Of a stretch of DNA of 64,000 bases, positions 1 to 7,546 are shown piece after piece (the first letter of the stretch is position 1; every line of letters starts with the position of its first letter). The translations under genes and the position numbers were made by a program. The DNA lies in contig CASEXH010000006.1 in NCBI GenBank assembly GCA_949291945.1, forward strand, positions 62,001-126,000, in the 5' to 3' direction. Under the pieces are notes generated by a model. It saw only the letters and a program-made list of their open reading frames with translations. It searched no databases and was not told where the DNA came from. This stretch comes from an uncultured Bacillota bacterium (lineage in GTDB: Bacteria > Bacillota > Clostridia > Lachnospirales > Lachnospiraceae).

Positions 1-152
1 TTCAGAAACACTCCGGACTCTTTCCTGACAGGGAGAAATGGTACTATCTTTTCTCTACTTCCGATTTTGTGGCAGGGTTTGAGGCAATATCCGGCAGTCA
101 TGTCCGGATATTCCGTTTAGAGGATATGTGCCATACCATAAACGGCTTATAA
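1..152 (+). CDS. C-terminal end of an ATPase-like protein (partial)
   Basis: The reading frame that is open from the left edge (codons from base 3) ends at TAA 150-152 and gives about 49 residues. The segment WYYLFSTSDFVAGF resembles the tail of archaeal-type AAA ATPases carrying a DUF234 nuclease-like domain, which usually end with a YYLFSKSGF-like motif. That match is from memory of the family, and the bulk of the protein lies outside the window. The stop falls within the AT-rich region upstream of the next gene, so there is no operon overlap. Moderate confidence that this is coding, lower for the family. Confidence 0.5.
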   Translation, partial: QKHSGLFPDREKWYYLFSTSDFVAGFEAISGSHVRIFRLEDMCHTINGL

Positions 153-241
153 TTTGCATTTTCCTGCTATTAATTTGCTTATGCTTATATAATTTTGCAT
201 TTGCATATTTACAGTTTGTTTTTGCCATTTATTTCCAATGC

Positions 242-247
242 TATAGT
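242..247 (+). promoter_or_regulatory. Putative extended -10 promoter for the XRE gene
   Basis: TGCTATAGT (239-247) is an extended -10 element in a strongly AT-rich stretch. No good -35 is seen at 17 bases. The start codon at 269 is only about 15 bases past the expected transcription start, giving a very short leader that contains the AAAGGAG ribosome site. Confidence 0.35.
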
Positions 248-268
248 GTAGCAAAAAGGAGATTGGCA

Positions 269-508
269 ATGACAGAAGATAAACGTCTGAAACAGCTCCG
301 GGAACTGGGGCTTACCATTTCCTATTACCGCAAACTGAAAGGCCTGACTCAGGGACAGCTGGCTTCCCTTGTAGGCTTAAGCAGGACCCATATCAGCAAT
401 ATCGAAGCACCGAATATCAAGACTTCCATATCTCTGGACAGTCTTCTGGATATTGCTGAAGCTCTGGGCATATCGGTAAAGGACCTGTTTGATTTCAGAG
501 GAATCTAA
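269..508 (+). CDS. XRE-family helix-turn-helix regulator, small
   Basis: A 79-residue protein that is almost entirely one Cro/C1-type HTH domain. The core reads GLTQGQLASLVGLSRTHISN (about residues 26-45), followed by the typical second half with SLDSLLDIAEALG and a DLF ending. The frame stays open upstream to 128, but that extension is hydrophobic and AT-rich. ATG 269 has a good ribosome site (AAAGGAGATTGGCA), so the short form is preferred. It probably binds DNA as a dimer; there is no sensor domain and the target is unknown. Its stop codon lies inside the left arm of the long palindrome that follows. Confidence 0.8.
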   Translation: MTEDKRLKQLRELGLTISYYRKLKGLTQGQLASLVGLSRTHISNIEAPNIKTSISLDSLLDIAEALGISVKDLFDFRGI

Positions 509-674
509 AAAAGCGGGGAGCCGCCGCATTAAACATATATCAGGAATATTTATACATTTTATGCGAATTTGTCGAGCATAGCTTTGAGGCTACAGACTCA
601 AAGCGGCGCAGACTGAGCAATAAAATGTATAAATATTCTCGATTTTGATTAATGCGGCGGCTCCCCGCTTTTTT
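507..674. repeat. Long palindromic intergenic element, copy A (bidirectional terminator)
   Basis: Arms 507-531 and 650-674 are perfectly complementary over 25 bases (AAAAAAGCGGGGAGCC... against its reverse), ending in a T run on each strand, so the element can terminate both the XRE gene and metK. Inside are a second pair (TATACATTTTAT near 551 and ATAAAATGTATA near 620) and a third hairpin, CTTTGAG/CTCAAAG with an 8-base loop near 582-603. A second, slightly decayed copy sits at 58556-58698 with compensatory changes in the outer arm. Confidence 0.85.
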
Positions 675-682
675 CTTCTGTT

Positions 683-1876
683 TTACTGTTCCAGATATTT
701 TTTCAGAGTATCTACTCTGTCCAGTTTCTCCCAGGGAAGATCCAGGTCATTTCTTCCGAAATGTCCGTATGCAGCAGTCTGTTTATAGATGGGGCGGCGC
801 AGATCCAGCATTTTGATGATTCCCGCAGGTCTCAGATCAAAATTCTCCCGGATGATCTCTACCAGACGATTATCGGAAAGCTTTCCTGTACCGAAGGTAT
901 CTACCATGATCGAGGTAGGATGGGCAACGCCGATAGCATAAGATAACTGAATCTCGCATTTTCTTGCCAGGCCTGCTGCCACCAGGTTCTTTGCCACATA
1001 ACGGGCTGCGTAGGCTGCAGAACGGTCTACCTTGGTACAGTCTTTTCCGGAAAAAGCTCCGCCGCCGTGACGGGCATATCCGCCGTAGGTATCCACGATG
1101 ATCTTACGTCCTGTCAGGCCGCTGTCTCCGTGAGGTCCGCCGATAACAAAACGGCCCGTAGGATTAATAAAGAATTTTGTATTTTCATCGACCATTTCCT
1201 TTGGCAGGATCGGGTCAAACACATATTTCTTAATATCTTCATGGATCTGTTCCTGGGTTACTTCAGGATCGTGCTGGGTAGAAAGTACTACAGCATCCAG
1301 ACGTACAGGTCTGTCATTTTCATCGTACTCTACAGTTACCTGTGTCTTTCCATCAGGTCTTAAGTAAGTCAGAGTGCCGTCTTTGCGGACTTTTGTCAGC
1401 TGTCTGGCCAGCTTATGGGCAAGAGCGATAGGATAAGGCATATATTCTTCTGTCTCGTCTGTAGCAAAACCAAACATCATACCCTGGTCACCGGCGCCGA
1501 TGGCATCCAGCTCTTCCTCAGACATTTTATGTTCCTTGGCTTCCAGAGCCTTGTCCACACCCAGAGCAATATCGGCAGACTGCTCGTCGATGGTAGTGAT
1601 CACACCGCAGGTATCTGCGTCAAAACCATATTTTGCTCTTGTATATCCGATCTCTCTTACTGTGTCCCGGACAATCCTGGGGATATCCACATAAGCTTTA
1701 GTGGTAATCTCTCCCATGACCATGACCAGACCTGTGGTAGTTGCTGTCTCACAGGCTACCCGGCTCATAGGATCTTTTTCCATGAGAGCATCCAGGATGG
1801 CGTCGGAAATAGCGTCGCACATTTTGTCCGGATGGCCTTCTGTAACAGACTCTGATGTAAATAATCTTTTTTCCAT
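683..1876 (-). CDS. metK: S-adenosylmethionine synthetase
   Basis: Makes SAM from methionine and ATP in the cytosol. The 397-residue length is normal for the family. Visible motifs are GHPDK (14-18) of the N-terminal domain, the GAGDQG loop (127-132) and the [16 protein letters not shown] region of the active site in the C-terminal third. The start has a clear ribosome site (AAAGGAGAACAAC) and is preceded by a SAM-I riboswitch, so expression should fall when SAM is abundant. It is a single-gene unit ending in the bidirectional palindromic terminator. Identification is essentially certain. Confidence 0.99.
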   Translation of the reverse strand: MEKRLFTSESVTEGHPDKMCDAISDAILDALMEKDPMSRVACETATTTGLVMVMGEITTKAYVDIPRIVRDTVREIGYTRAKYGFDADTCGVITTIDEQSADIALGVDKALEAKEHKMSEEELDAIGAGDQGMMFGFATDETEEYMPYPIALAHKLARQLTKVRKDGTLTYLRPDGKTQVTVEYDENDRPVRLDAVVLSTQHDPEVTQEQIHEDIKKYVFDPILPKEMVDENTKFFINPTGRFVIGGPHGDSGLTGRKIIVDTYGGYARHGGGAFSGKDCTKVDRSAAYAARYVAKNLVAAGLARKCEIQLSYAIGVAHPTSIMVDTFGTGKLSDNRLVEIIRENFDLRPAGIIKMLDLRRPIYKQTAAYGHFGRNDLDLPWEKLDRVDTLKKYLEQ

Positions 1877-1939
1877 GTTGTTCTCCTTTCATTTATCTTT
1901 CGCCCATTCAGGGAAACTGATGTATTCTGCCATAGGAAA

Positions 1940-1959
1940 GGGCCCGCATAAGCGGACCC
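1940..1959 (-). terminator. Expression-platform hairpin of the metK riboswitch
   Basis: In the leftward transcript an 8-bp GC-rich stem with a TTAT loop (GGGTCCGC / GCGGGCCC) follows the aptamer, then TTTCCT. It could be the SAM-stabilised terminator, although the U tract is poor. The ribosome site lies about 50 bases further on, so sequestration is less likely. Confidence 0.5.
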
Positions 1960-1980
1960 ACATATGATACAATATGAATC

Positions 1981-2080
1981 CTCTTATTGTTCGATTTATT
2001 CGCTCAGGTTGGCACCTTCCGCATAGCGGGGTTGCCGTGACTTCACAGTTCCTATGTAACTCCATCACTCTGAATAAGAG
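1981..2080 (-). ncRNA. SAM-I (S-box) riboswitch
   Basis: Read leftward, the 100-base segment starts CTCTTATTCAGAGTGATGGA and ends AACAATAAGAG, so P1 closes as CTCTTATT/AATAAGAG. The S-box landmarks are in order: CAGAGTG, GATGGAG, TGTGAAGTCACGGCAACC, the GAAGGTGCCAA block and the final stem. It lies directly upstream of metK, the most typical SAM-I target. Family knowledge: SAM binding switches the downstream platform off. Confidence 0.95.
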
Positions 2081-2112
2081 AAAAAATATCCTTTGTTCAA
2101 TTTTCGAATAAT

Positions 2113-2141
2113 ACATTAACGCTTTTTTCTCTCTGCGTCAA
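2113..2141 (-). promoter_or_regulatory. Putative metK promoter
   Basis: On the minus strand TTGACG (2136-2141) and TAATGT (2113-2118) are 17 bases apart, placing the start of transcription about 25 bases before the riboswitch. The -35 is strong and the -10 weak; an alternative TATTAT lies 5 bases downstream. Confidence 0.5.
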
Positions 2142-2151
2142 GTACTATTTT

Positions 2152-3444
2152 TCACCCAACTCGAAGCTGAAATTTTTTGATTTCTTTCTCACTGGTAACT
2201 TTTTCGATTTCCGCACCCAGACCTCTCAGTTTTTCTTCAAAACGCTCATATCCTCTCTGGATGTATACGATATCATCTACGATGGTGATTCCTTCTGCCG
2301 CCAGGCCTGCAATGACCAGGGCTGCTCCTGCCCTAAGGTCCGGAGCACTGACCTGGGCTCCTGTCAGCTTTTCTACACCATTAACAATGGCAGTATTGCC
2401 TTCCACCTTAATATCTGCGCCCATACGCACCAACTCAGCAACATATTTAAAACGATTTTCGAAAATACTTTCCGTAATAATGCTTGTCCCTTCAGCCAGA
2501 GTCAATGCCACTGCAAACTGGGGCTGCATATCCGTAGGATATCCGGGATAAGGCATAGTCTTTACATTGGTCCGTTTCAGTCGTTTATTGGCAACTACCC
2601 GGACTGCATCGTCAAATTCTTCTACCTGACATCCGATCTCTTCAAGTTTTGCAGTAGTTGCTTCCAAATGCTTAGGAATAACATTTTTCACCATAACGTC
2701 TCCCATTGTAGCAGCAGCAGCACACATAAAGGTTCCCGCTTCAATCTGATCCGGAATAATCGAATAGCTGGTACCGTGAAGTTTTTCCACACCTCTGATG
2801 CGGATCACGTCAGTACCTGCCCCTTTAATATTGGCTCCCATACTGTTCAGGAAATTGGCTACATCTACCACATGAGGCTCTTTAGCCGCATTCTCAATAG
2901 TGGTATAACCGTTTGCCATCGCTGCCGCCATCATAATATTAATAGTCGCACCTACAGATACCATGTCCAGGAAAATATGTTTTCCTCTCAGTTCCTCTGC
3001 CTTTGCCACTACAGCTCCATGGATAATATCCACAGATGCACCCAGCGCACGAAAGCCTTTCAAATGCTGGTCAATAGGGCGGCTGCCGATATTGCATCCT
3101 CCGGGAAGAGGAACTTCCGCATTTTTATATTTCCCAAGAAGAGCTCCCAGAAGATAATAGGAAGCCCGGATCTTCTTTATATATTCATACTCAACAGTGA
3201 TATTTCCAATTGTAGCTCCTACAATCCTCACCTCTGTGGGACTGATACGGTCCACAGTCGCACCGATCTCCCTGATAGCCTCCAGCAGGACATTGATGTC
3301 CCGCACATCCGGCAGATTCTCGATATGCACAGCCTCATCTGTCATGATCGCTGCTGCCAGGATAGCCAGAGCTGCGTTCTTTGCACCGCCTATCTCTACT
3401 TCTCCCACTAAAGGATTTCCACCTTTGATAATATACTGTTCCAT
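2152..3444 (-). CDS. murA: UDP-N-acetylglucosamine 1-carboxyvinyltransferase
   Basis: Catalyses the first committed step of peptidoglycan synthesis: transfer of enolpyruvate from PEP to UDP-GlcNAc, in the cytosol. The inside-out alpha/beta barrel family is recognised by GGAKNAALAI near the N-terminus and the catalytic-loop cysteine in PGGCNIGSRP (about Cys117 from this start), the residue attacked by fosfomycin. A GTG 6 bases upstream is in frame, but only ATG 3444 is correctly spaced from AGAGG, giving 430 residues. The gene has a leader of roughly 240 bases carrying a structured element (3561-3675). Paralogues are common in Firmicutes, so murA1 versus murA2 is not decided. Confidence 0.97.
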   Translation of the reverse strand: MEQYIIKGGNPLVGEVEIGGAKNAALAILAAAIMTDEAVHIENLPDVRDINVLLEAIREIGATVDRISPTEVRIVGATIGNITVEYEYIKKIRASYYLLGALLGKYKNAEVPLPGGCNIGSRPIDQHLKGFRALGASVDIIHGAVVAKAEELRGKHIFLDMVSVGATINIMMAAAMANGYTTIENAAKEPHVVDVANFLNSMGANIKGAGTDVIRIRGVEKLHGTSYSIIPDQIEAGTFMCAAAATMGDVMVKNVIPKHLEATTAKLEEIGCQVEEFDDAVRVVANKRLKRTNVKTMPYPGYPTDMQPQFAVALTLAEGTSIITESIFENRFKYVAELVRMGADIKVEGNTAIVNGVEKLTGAQVSAPDLRAGAALVIAGLAAEGITIVDDIVYIQRGYERFEEKLRGLGAEIEKVTSEKEIKKFQLRVG

Positions 3445-3560
3445 ATACACACCTCTTATTTTGGCTTATGCCTGTCTATATTCAACTGCCTGTCCCAAAG
3501 ACAAGCCCTTATACTCCATTTCCCCTGTAATGCAGTCGCCCCGTAAGGACTTCCGCCACT

Positions 3561-3675
3561 ATAATACCATAAATTACTCCGCATTTCATACTCCCGCAGT
3601 CCTAAAAACATTCGCACTCCGGCCTATCGGCCTTCCTGCTCATGTTTTGCGGGTTCCTTGAGTCCTTGGTATCAT
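3561..3675 (-). ncRNA. Structured leader element, copy P (family also at 6624-6784)
   Basis: On the minus strand: an outer stem ATGATACCA/TGGTATTAT; then AAAACAT-GA-GCA paired with TGC-GA-ATGTTTT, which gives tandem G-A pairs; then GGCC-GATA-GGCC; then a second hairpin in GGGAGTATGAAATGCGGA. The plus-strand copy at 6624-6784 keeps every element, but its apical stem is GCTC-GATA-GAGC, so both sides changed and pairing was kept. It starts about 13 bases after the predicted murA transcription start. Family name and function unknown to me; it could be a cis-regulator, a small RNA or a mobile repeat. Confidence 0.6.
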
Positions 3676-3694
3676 TTTATGACTTAACCATAAT

Positions 3695-3703
3695 ATTATA
3701 ACA
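3695..3703 (-). promoter_or_regulatory. Putative murA promoter (extended -10)
   Basis: TGTTATAAT on the minus strand is a perfect extended -10. The upstream TTTACA is at 15 bases, a suboptimal spacing. The surrounding 3676-3777 is very AT-rich and otherwise empty. Confidence 0.5.
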
Positions 3704-3777
3704 GATAAATGTTTTTGTAAATAAAAATTAAAATTTTACCGCTTTTCTTTTATCTGGATTTTACTTTTATTCTGTAA

Positions 3778-4284
3778 CTATTTTAAAATTTCCAATATTT
3801 TCTGCAAAGTTCCTTCTGCATTAGTTTTTTTCTCATCAATTATATAATCTGCATATTTTTCGTAAAGAGGTGCTCTTTCTTCGTAAAGGTCTTTCAGTGT
3901 CTGGCCTTTTTTCAGGACCACGCCTCTTCCGATCAAATTGCTGAGTCTTCTGTTCAGGATCGGATAGTCCAGTTTCAGATACAGAATCGTTCCGATTTCT
4001 TTCAAATGCTCCATGGCCTCCTGGCAGTATACCACGCTGCCTCCTGTGGCGATTACAGAATTTTCTGTATATATGGACTTATTCACACGATTTTCGATTT
4101 TCAAAAAACCTTCCTGTCCCTCTTTCGCAATAATATCCTTCAAAAGTCTTTTTTCTTCTTTCTGGATCAACAGATCGGAATCTACAAAGGTATAGCCCAG
4201 GACTTTTGCGAGGATAACTCCTACTGTGCTTTTTCCTGATCCCGGCATACCGATCAGTACGATATTTTTTTTCTGGTCTTTCAT
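3778..4284 (-). CDS. aroK: Shikimate kinase
   Basis: Phosphorylates shikimate with ATP in the chorismate pathway. The 168-residue protein has the Walker A GMPGSGKST (about 13-21), the DSD shikimate-binding motif (about 36-38), the GG motif in IATGGSVVY (about 79-87) and the lid/adenine region RGVVLKKGQTLKDLYEER. Its ATG overlaps the stop of the flavin reductase (ATGA), so it is translationally coupled as the last gene of a three-gene leftward operon. No other aromatic-pathway gene is adjacent. Confidence 0.93.
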   Translation of the reverse strand: MKDQKKNIVLIGMPGSGKSTVGVILAKVLGYTFVDSDLLIQKEEKRLLKDIIAKEGQEGFLKIENRVNKSIYTENSVIATGGSVVYCQEAMEHLKEIGTILYLKLDYPILNRRLSNLIGRGVVLKKGQTLKDLYEERAPLYEKYADYIIDEKKTNAEGTLQKILEILK

Positions 4285-4865
4285 TTTTTCTGTTTCTTTT
4301 TTCTCCTTTTTTTTATGCTGTATCCGAAGGTCCCCAGCTTTTTGCCCAGTCCATAGTATTCTCCATGAGAGTATACAATGGGCCGGGCCATGGCCAGGTC
4401 AAATTTACCTTTTTCATCCATGTATTCTTTGTCCACATGGACAGCCAAAACTTCTGCGGTAAATACCCTGTGGCTTCCGTAATCCTTTTCCTCCCGGACC
4501 CTGCATTCTATAGATACCGGAGACTCCTTGATCATAGGGGCCCCCACATGAGAAGCCTGCTCCCTGGTCAGACCGGTTTCCAGAAACTTGTCCACATCTC
4601 TTCCTGATTTTACCCCGCAGTAGTCTGTGGCAAAAGCCAGTTTTTCTGTGGTAAGGTTGATCACAAATTCTCCGGTCTCATGAAGCATCCGGTAAGTATA
4701 GCGTTCCGGTCTCACAGAAATAGAGACCATAGGCGGATTGGTACATACAGTCCCGGCCCATGCCACTGTAATAATATTATCACGGCCTTCCTCATCTGCT
4801 GCCGTTACCATGACTACCGGCAGAGGATACAGCATATTTCCCGGTTTCCATTCTATTTTACTCAT
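4281..4865 (-). CDS. Flavin reductase-like FMN-binding protein
   Basis: A 194-residue split-barrel FMN-binding protein of the flavin reductase/DIM6-NTAB type. The N-terminal PLPVVMVTAADEEGRDNIIT, AWAGTVCTNPPMVSISVRPER and the SRP-like turn are typical, and the C-terminus is a lysine-rich tail (KKRRKKKQKK). Members reduce or shuttle flavin, or bind FMN as a redox cofactor; the partner here is unknown. It has a good ribosome site (AAGGAG), sits 20 bases after the pyrophosphatase gene and overlaps aroK by 4 bases. Confidence 0.85.
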   Translation of the reverse strand: MSKIEWKPGNMLYPLPVVMVTAADEEGRDNIITVAWAGTVCTNPPMVSISVRPERYTYRMLHETGEFVINLTTEKLAFATDYCGVKSGRDVDKFLETGLTREQASHVGAPMIKESPVSIECRVREEKDYGSHRVFTAEVLAVHVDKEYMDEKGKFDLAMARPIVYSHGEYYGLGKKLGTFGYSIKKRRKKKQKK

Positions 4866-4885
4866 ATCTATCCTATCTCCTTATC

Positions 4886-6544
4886 TCAGCTGTTGTTCTG
4901 CTGAAGGGTTCCGATAAAGGCAGGAATCAGCTGTTTCTTCCTGGAAACCACTCCCGGAAGGAGATAGCCGCCGTTTTTCTCCTTGACTTCAAAGGATTCC
5001 TCTACCAGCCTTCCGCTGCCGTCCCCGTAACAGAGAATTTCAGAAGATTCCTCCAGGATATTGGTAAGCATAAAAAATACCATAGAAACTCCGTTCTTTC
5101 CACATTCGTGTTTCATAACCGGCAGAATCCTCTTCTTCAGATCCTTCAGCTCTTCTGCACTCATGGAACTGATCTGTCCCACTCCAAAGTTCACCTTATC
5201 TGAAGTAAAGCGCTTGAAGTCCTGATAGAAAATAACCTCGATGGTCTTTCCTTTCAGGTTGCTGCCTGCAGTAAACATTTCTTTTGCAAACTCTTCTATA
5301 TTGATCCCCGCAATAAGAGCCAGGGCTCCTGCTGCCATCTTATCAGAAGAGGTACAGGTAGGTGAACGGAACATAAGGGTATCGGAAATAATGGCAGCAC
5401 ACAGCAGACCTGCAATCTGCGGGCTGATCTCCAGAGATTTTTCCACATACATCTGGTAAAGAATCGTTGCCGTACACCCTACCGGCTGATTCCGGAACAT
5501 AATCGGCTGCAGGGTCTCCAAGGACCCCAGTCTGTGATGATCAATGATCTCCAGAATTTCCGCAGAATCAATATTATCCACTGCCTGGGTTTTCTCATTA
5601 TGGTCTACTAAAATCAACTGTTTTTTCTTCATCCCCAGAAGATTTCTTCTGGATACTGTCCCGATATATTTTCCATGCTTATTTACCACAGGGAAAGCTC
5701 TGTGGCGGTTTTTTACCATGATATCTTTAATATTATCTGTATAATCATCTGTCTGGAAGGTGATCAGATTATCCTTCTTCATGATATGCTTCACCGGAAT
5801 ACTCTGATTGATCAGTCTTGCCACGCTGAACGTATCCAGGGCAGACTGAATGATCACACACTGATTTTTCTCCGCCGCATCTTTAATATCCTGTTCAACC
5901 TCTGTGTGGTTGCAGACGATAATGCAGCTTACGTTCTGCTCTATGGCGCAGAGATGATCCTCATGCCTGTCCCCCAGGATGACAAGATCATCTTCCTCCA
6001 GGAATTCTCCCATTTTATCCGGGTGGGCGGCTCCGATAACCACCTTGCCTTTCACAAAATATCCATGGGGATTTCCGGTGACTACCTTGCCTTCTACAGT
6101 ATTTGCAATACTTCTGTACTGTGTTTTTGCATTTGACAGAAAATAATTATCATGAGCATCCATATAGGACTTGGCAATATCCCCTGTTGTGATCAGCCCT
6201 TCCAGCTTCCCATCTTCCTTGGTAATGGGCAGGGTCACTGCGCTGGTCTGCTTCATAATCGCCCATGCATCTTTAATGGAAATGCTATGCTCCACCCCCG
6301 GCGTCTCCCGGATCTCCATATCCTTCACCTGTGTCCCCACATCCGAAAGATACCCCGGCGCCTCCACGCCAAACCGCTTCAGCACATACTCCGTCTCCTC
6401 ATTGATCTGTCCGGCTCTCTTCGCCGCATACTTACTTCCTTTATTCAATCGGTTCTTAAAATCCGCATAAGCAATCGCAGAACAAATAGAATCCGTATCC
6501 GGATTCTTATGCCCGATAATATAAATTTTCCTCTGCTTCGCCAT
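4886..6544 (-). CDS. CBS/DRTGG-containing family II inorganic pyrophosphatase
   Basis: A 552-residue manganese-dependent pyrophosphatase that hydrolyses PPi in the cytosol. The DHH core is split by a regulatory insert: HKNPDTDS (12-18) at the N-terminus, then a CBS domain, a DRTGG domain and a second CBS domain (about 70-310), then LVDHNEKTQA and IIDHHRLG of the DHH core, and a DHHA2 domain at the C-terminus. By family knowledge the CBS pair binds adenine nucleotides (AMP/ADP inhibit, Ap4A can activate) and tunes activity to energy state. It is the first gene of the operon with the flavin reductase and aroK, behind a good promoter at 6587-6615. Confidence 0.93.
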   Translation of the reverse strand: MAKQRKIYIIGHKNPDTDSICSAIAYADFKNRLNKGSKYAAKRAGQINEETEYVLKRFGVEAPGYLSDVGTQVKDMEIRETPGVEHSISIKDAWAIMKQTSAVTLPITKEDGKLEGLITTGDIAKSYMDAHDNYFLSNAKTQYRSIANTVEGKVVTGNPHGYFVKGKVVIGAAHPDKMGEFLEEDDLVILGDRHEDHLCAIEQNVSCIIVCNHTEVEQDIKDAAEKNQCVIIQSALDTFSVARLINQSIPVKHIMKKDNLITFQTDDYTDNIKDIMVKNRHRAFPVVNKHGKYIGTVSRRNLLGMKKKQLILVDHNEKTQAVDNIDSAEILEIIDHHRLGSLETLQPIMFRNQPVGCTATILYQMYVEKSLEISPQIAGLLCAAIISDTLMFRSPTCTSSDKMAAGALALIAGINIEEFAKEMFTAGSNLKGKTIEVIFYQDFKRFTSDKVNFGVGQISSMSAEELKDLKKRILPVMKHECGKNGVSMVFFMLTNILEESSEILCYGDGSGRLVEESFEVKEKNGGYLLPGVVSRKKQLIPAFIGTLQQNNS

Positions 6545-6586
6545 TCCACTTTTCCTTTCTCAAAGGTCATTTTCACTTCTTTTTTT

Positions 6587-6615
6587 ATACTATCACACTT
6601 CTAATTTCCTGGCAA
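6587..6615 (-). promoter_or_regulatory. Promoter of the pyrophosphatase operon
   Basis: On the minus strand TTGCCA (6610-6615) and TAGTAT (6587-6592) are 17 bases apart, about 43 bases before the start codon. Confidence 0.6.
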
Positions 6616-6618
6616 TTA

Positions 6619-6627
6619 TGTTATGAT
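6619..6627 (+). promoter_or_regulatory. Possible extended -10 promoter for the S1-domain gene
   Basis: TGTTATGAT is an extended -10 with no clear -35. It overlaps the 5' arm of structured element Q, so if it is used, the outer stem of that element would not be fully transcribed. Confidence 0.3.
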
Positions 6628-6784
6628 ATCCCCAGGGTCTCAAGCTCAACCATTTCATGCTTGCATGAATATGGTTGAATTTGAGACCCGCTAAAAACAT
6701 GAGCATGTAGCTCGATAGAGCGGAATGCGAATGTTTTCCTGAATTGTGGGAGCCCAAAGGGCGGAACAATTCAGGGGGATATCA
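6624..6784 (+). ncRNA. Structured leader element, copy Q
   Basis: Outer stem TGATATCCCC (6624-6633) with GGGGATATCA (6775-6784). Inside is a long hairpin (GGGTCTCAA... paired with ...TTGAGACCC, 6635-6689), absent or shortened in copy P. Then come AAAACAT-GA-GCA/TGC-GA-ATGTTTT with an apical GCTC-GATA-GAGC stem, and a third hairpin CCTGAATTGT/ACAATTCAGG with GCCC-AAA-GGGC at its tip. GGGGGA (6774-6779) can instead pair with TCCCCC just downstream (6787-6792), so two exclusive folds are possible. It precedes the S1-domain gene in sense orientation. Function unknown. Confidence 0.6.
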
Positions 6785-6825
6785 TTTCCCCCAATGTTAA
6801 ACTGCATTTAAAGGAGGAGCGAATT

Positions 6826-7533
6826 ATGTCAGAAGAAACAAAGAAACCGGAAACCATGGAAGATTACATGAATGAGATCAATGCATCTTTTTCTAATTTC
6901 CGGGATGACGATATGCTGATCTGGGACAAACTGGACCAGATGAAAGAGGATAAAGAATCTTTTGAGGTTACTGTGGAAGGTATTGTAAAAGGCGGCGTGA
7001 TCGCCTATGTGGAAGGCATCCGTGCCTTTATCCCTGTGTCTCAGCTTGCCCTTCACTATGTGGAGAACCCTGAAGATTACCTAAAGAAAACCCTTACCGT
7101 CAGAGTGATTGAAGTAGATGAGCAGGAAAACCGTCTGGTTCTCTCTGCCAGGGAAGTTCTGAGAGAAAAAGCTCAGGAAGAAAAACTGGAAAAACTCCAG
7201 AACATCAAGGTTGGAAGTATCGTGGAAGGAACGGTAGAGTCCCTTCAGACCTATGGTGCTTTTATTGATCTGGGAGATCATATTTCCGGTCTGGTGCATG
7301 TTTCCCAGATTTCCGAAAAAAGGATCAAATCTCCAAAAGCTGTGCTCTCGGTAGGAGACCATGTAAAAGCAAAAGTTATCAAAAATGAAGATGGAAAGAT
7401 CAGCTTGAGTATAAAAGCTCTTGCCCAGCCTCAGGAAGAAAAGGACGAGGAACCGGATTTTGAGATTCCAAAGAGTGAAGAAATCTCCACATCCTTAGGT
7501 TCTCTTCTGAAAAATCTGAAGATCAACGGTTAA
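6826..7533 (+). CDS. S1 RNA-binding domain protein (two S1 repeats)
   Basis: A 235-residue cytosolic protein with two S1/OB-fold domains: about residues 45-112 (VEGIVKGGVIAYVEGIRAFI...) and 128-195 (GSIVEGTVESLQTYGAFIDL... GLVHVSQIS). An acidic N-terminal tail precedes them and a short tail with SLGSLLKNLKING follows. It is much shorter than ribosomal protein S1 of proteobacteria (about 550 residues) and matches the short S1-like proteins of Firmicutes, which bind mRNA or ribosomes. The start has a strong AAGGAGGAG site. The PTS-like gene follows after 13 bases. Exact role uncertain. Confidence 0.88.
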   Translation: MSEETKKPETMEDYMNEINASFSNFRDDDMLIWDKLDQMKEDKESFEVTVEGIVKGGVIAYVEGIRAFIPVSQLALHYVENPEDYLKKTLTVRVIEVDEQENRLVLSAREVLREKAQEEKLEKLQNIKVGSIVEGTVESLQTYGAFIDLGDHISGLVHVSQISEKRIKSPKAVLSVGDHVKAKVIKNEDGKISLSIKALAQPQEEKDEEPDFEIPKSEEISTSLGSLLKNLKING

Positions 7534-7546
7534 TAGGAGAACACAG

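Noticed and set aside
128..268. N-terminal hydrophobic extension of the XRE regulator
   Set aside because: AT-rich, no ribosome site at 128, and an extended -10 lies inside it; ATG 269 has AAAGGAG with good spacing.
1889..2116. Small minus-strand frame upstream of metK
   Set aside because: It lies entirely across the SAM-I riboswitch and its platform; the RNA explains the sequence.
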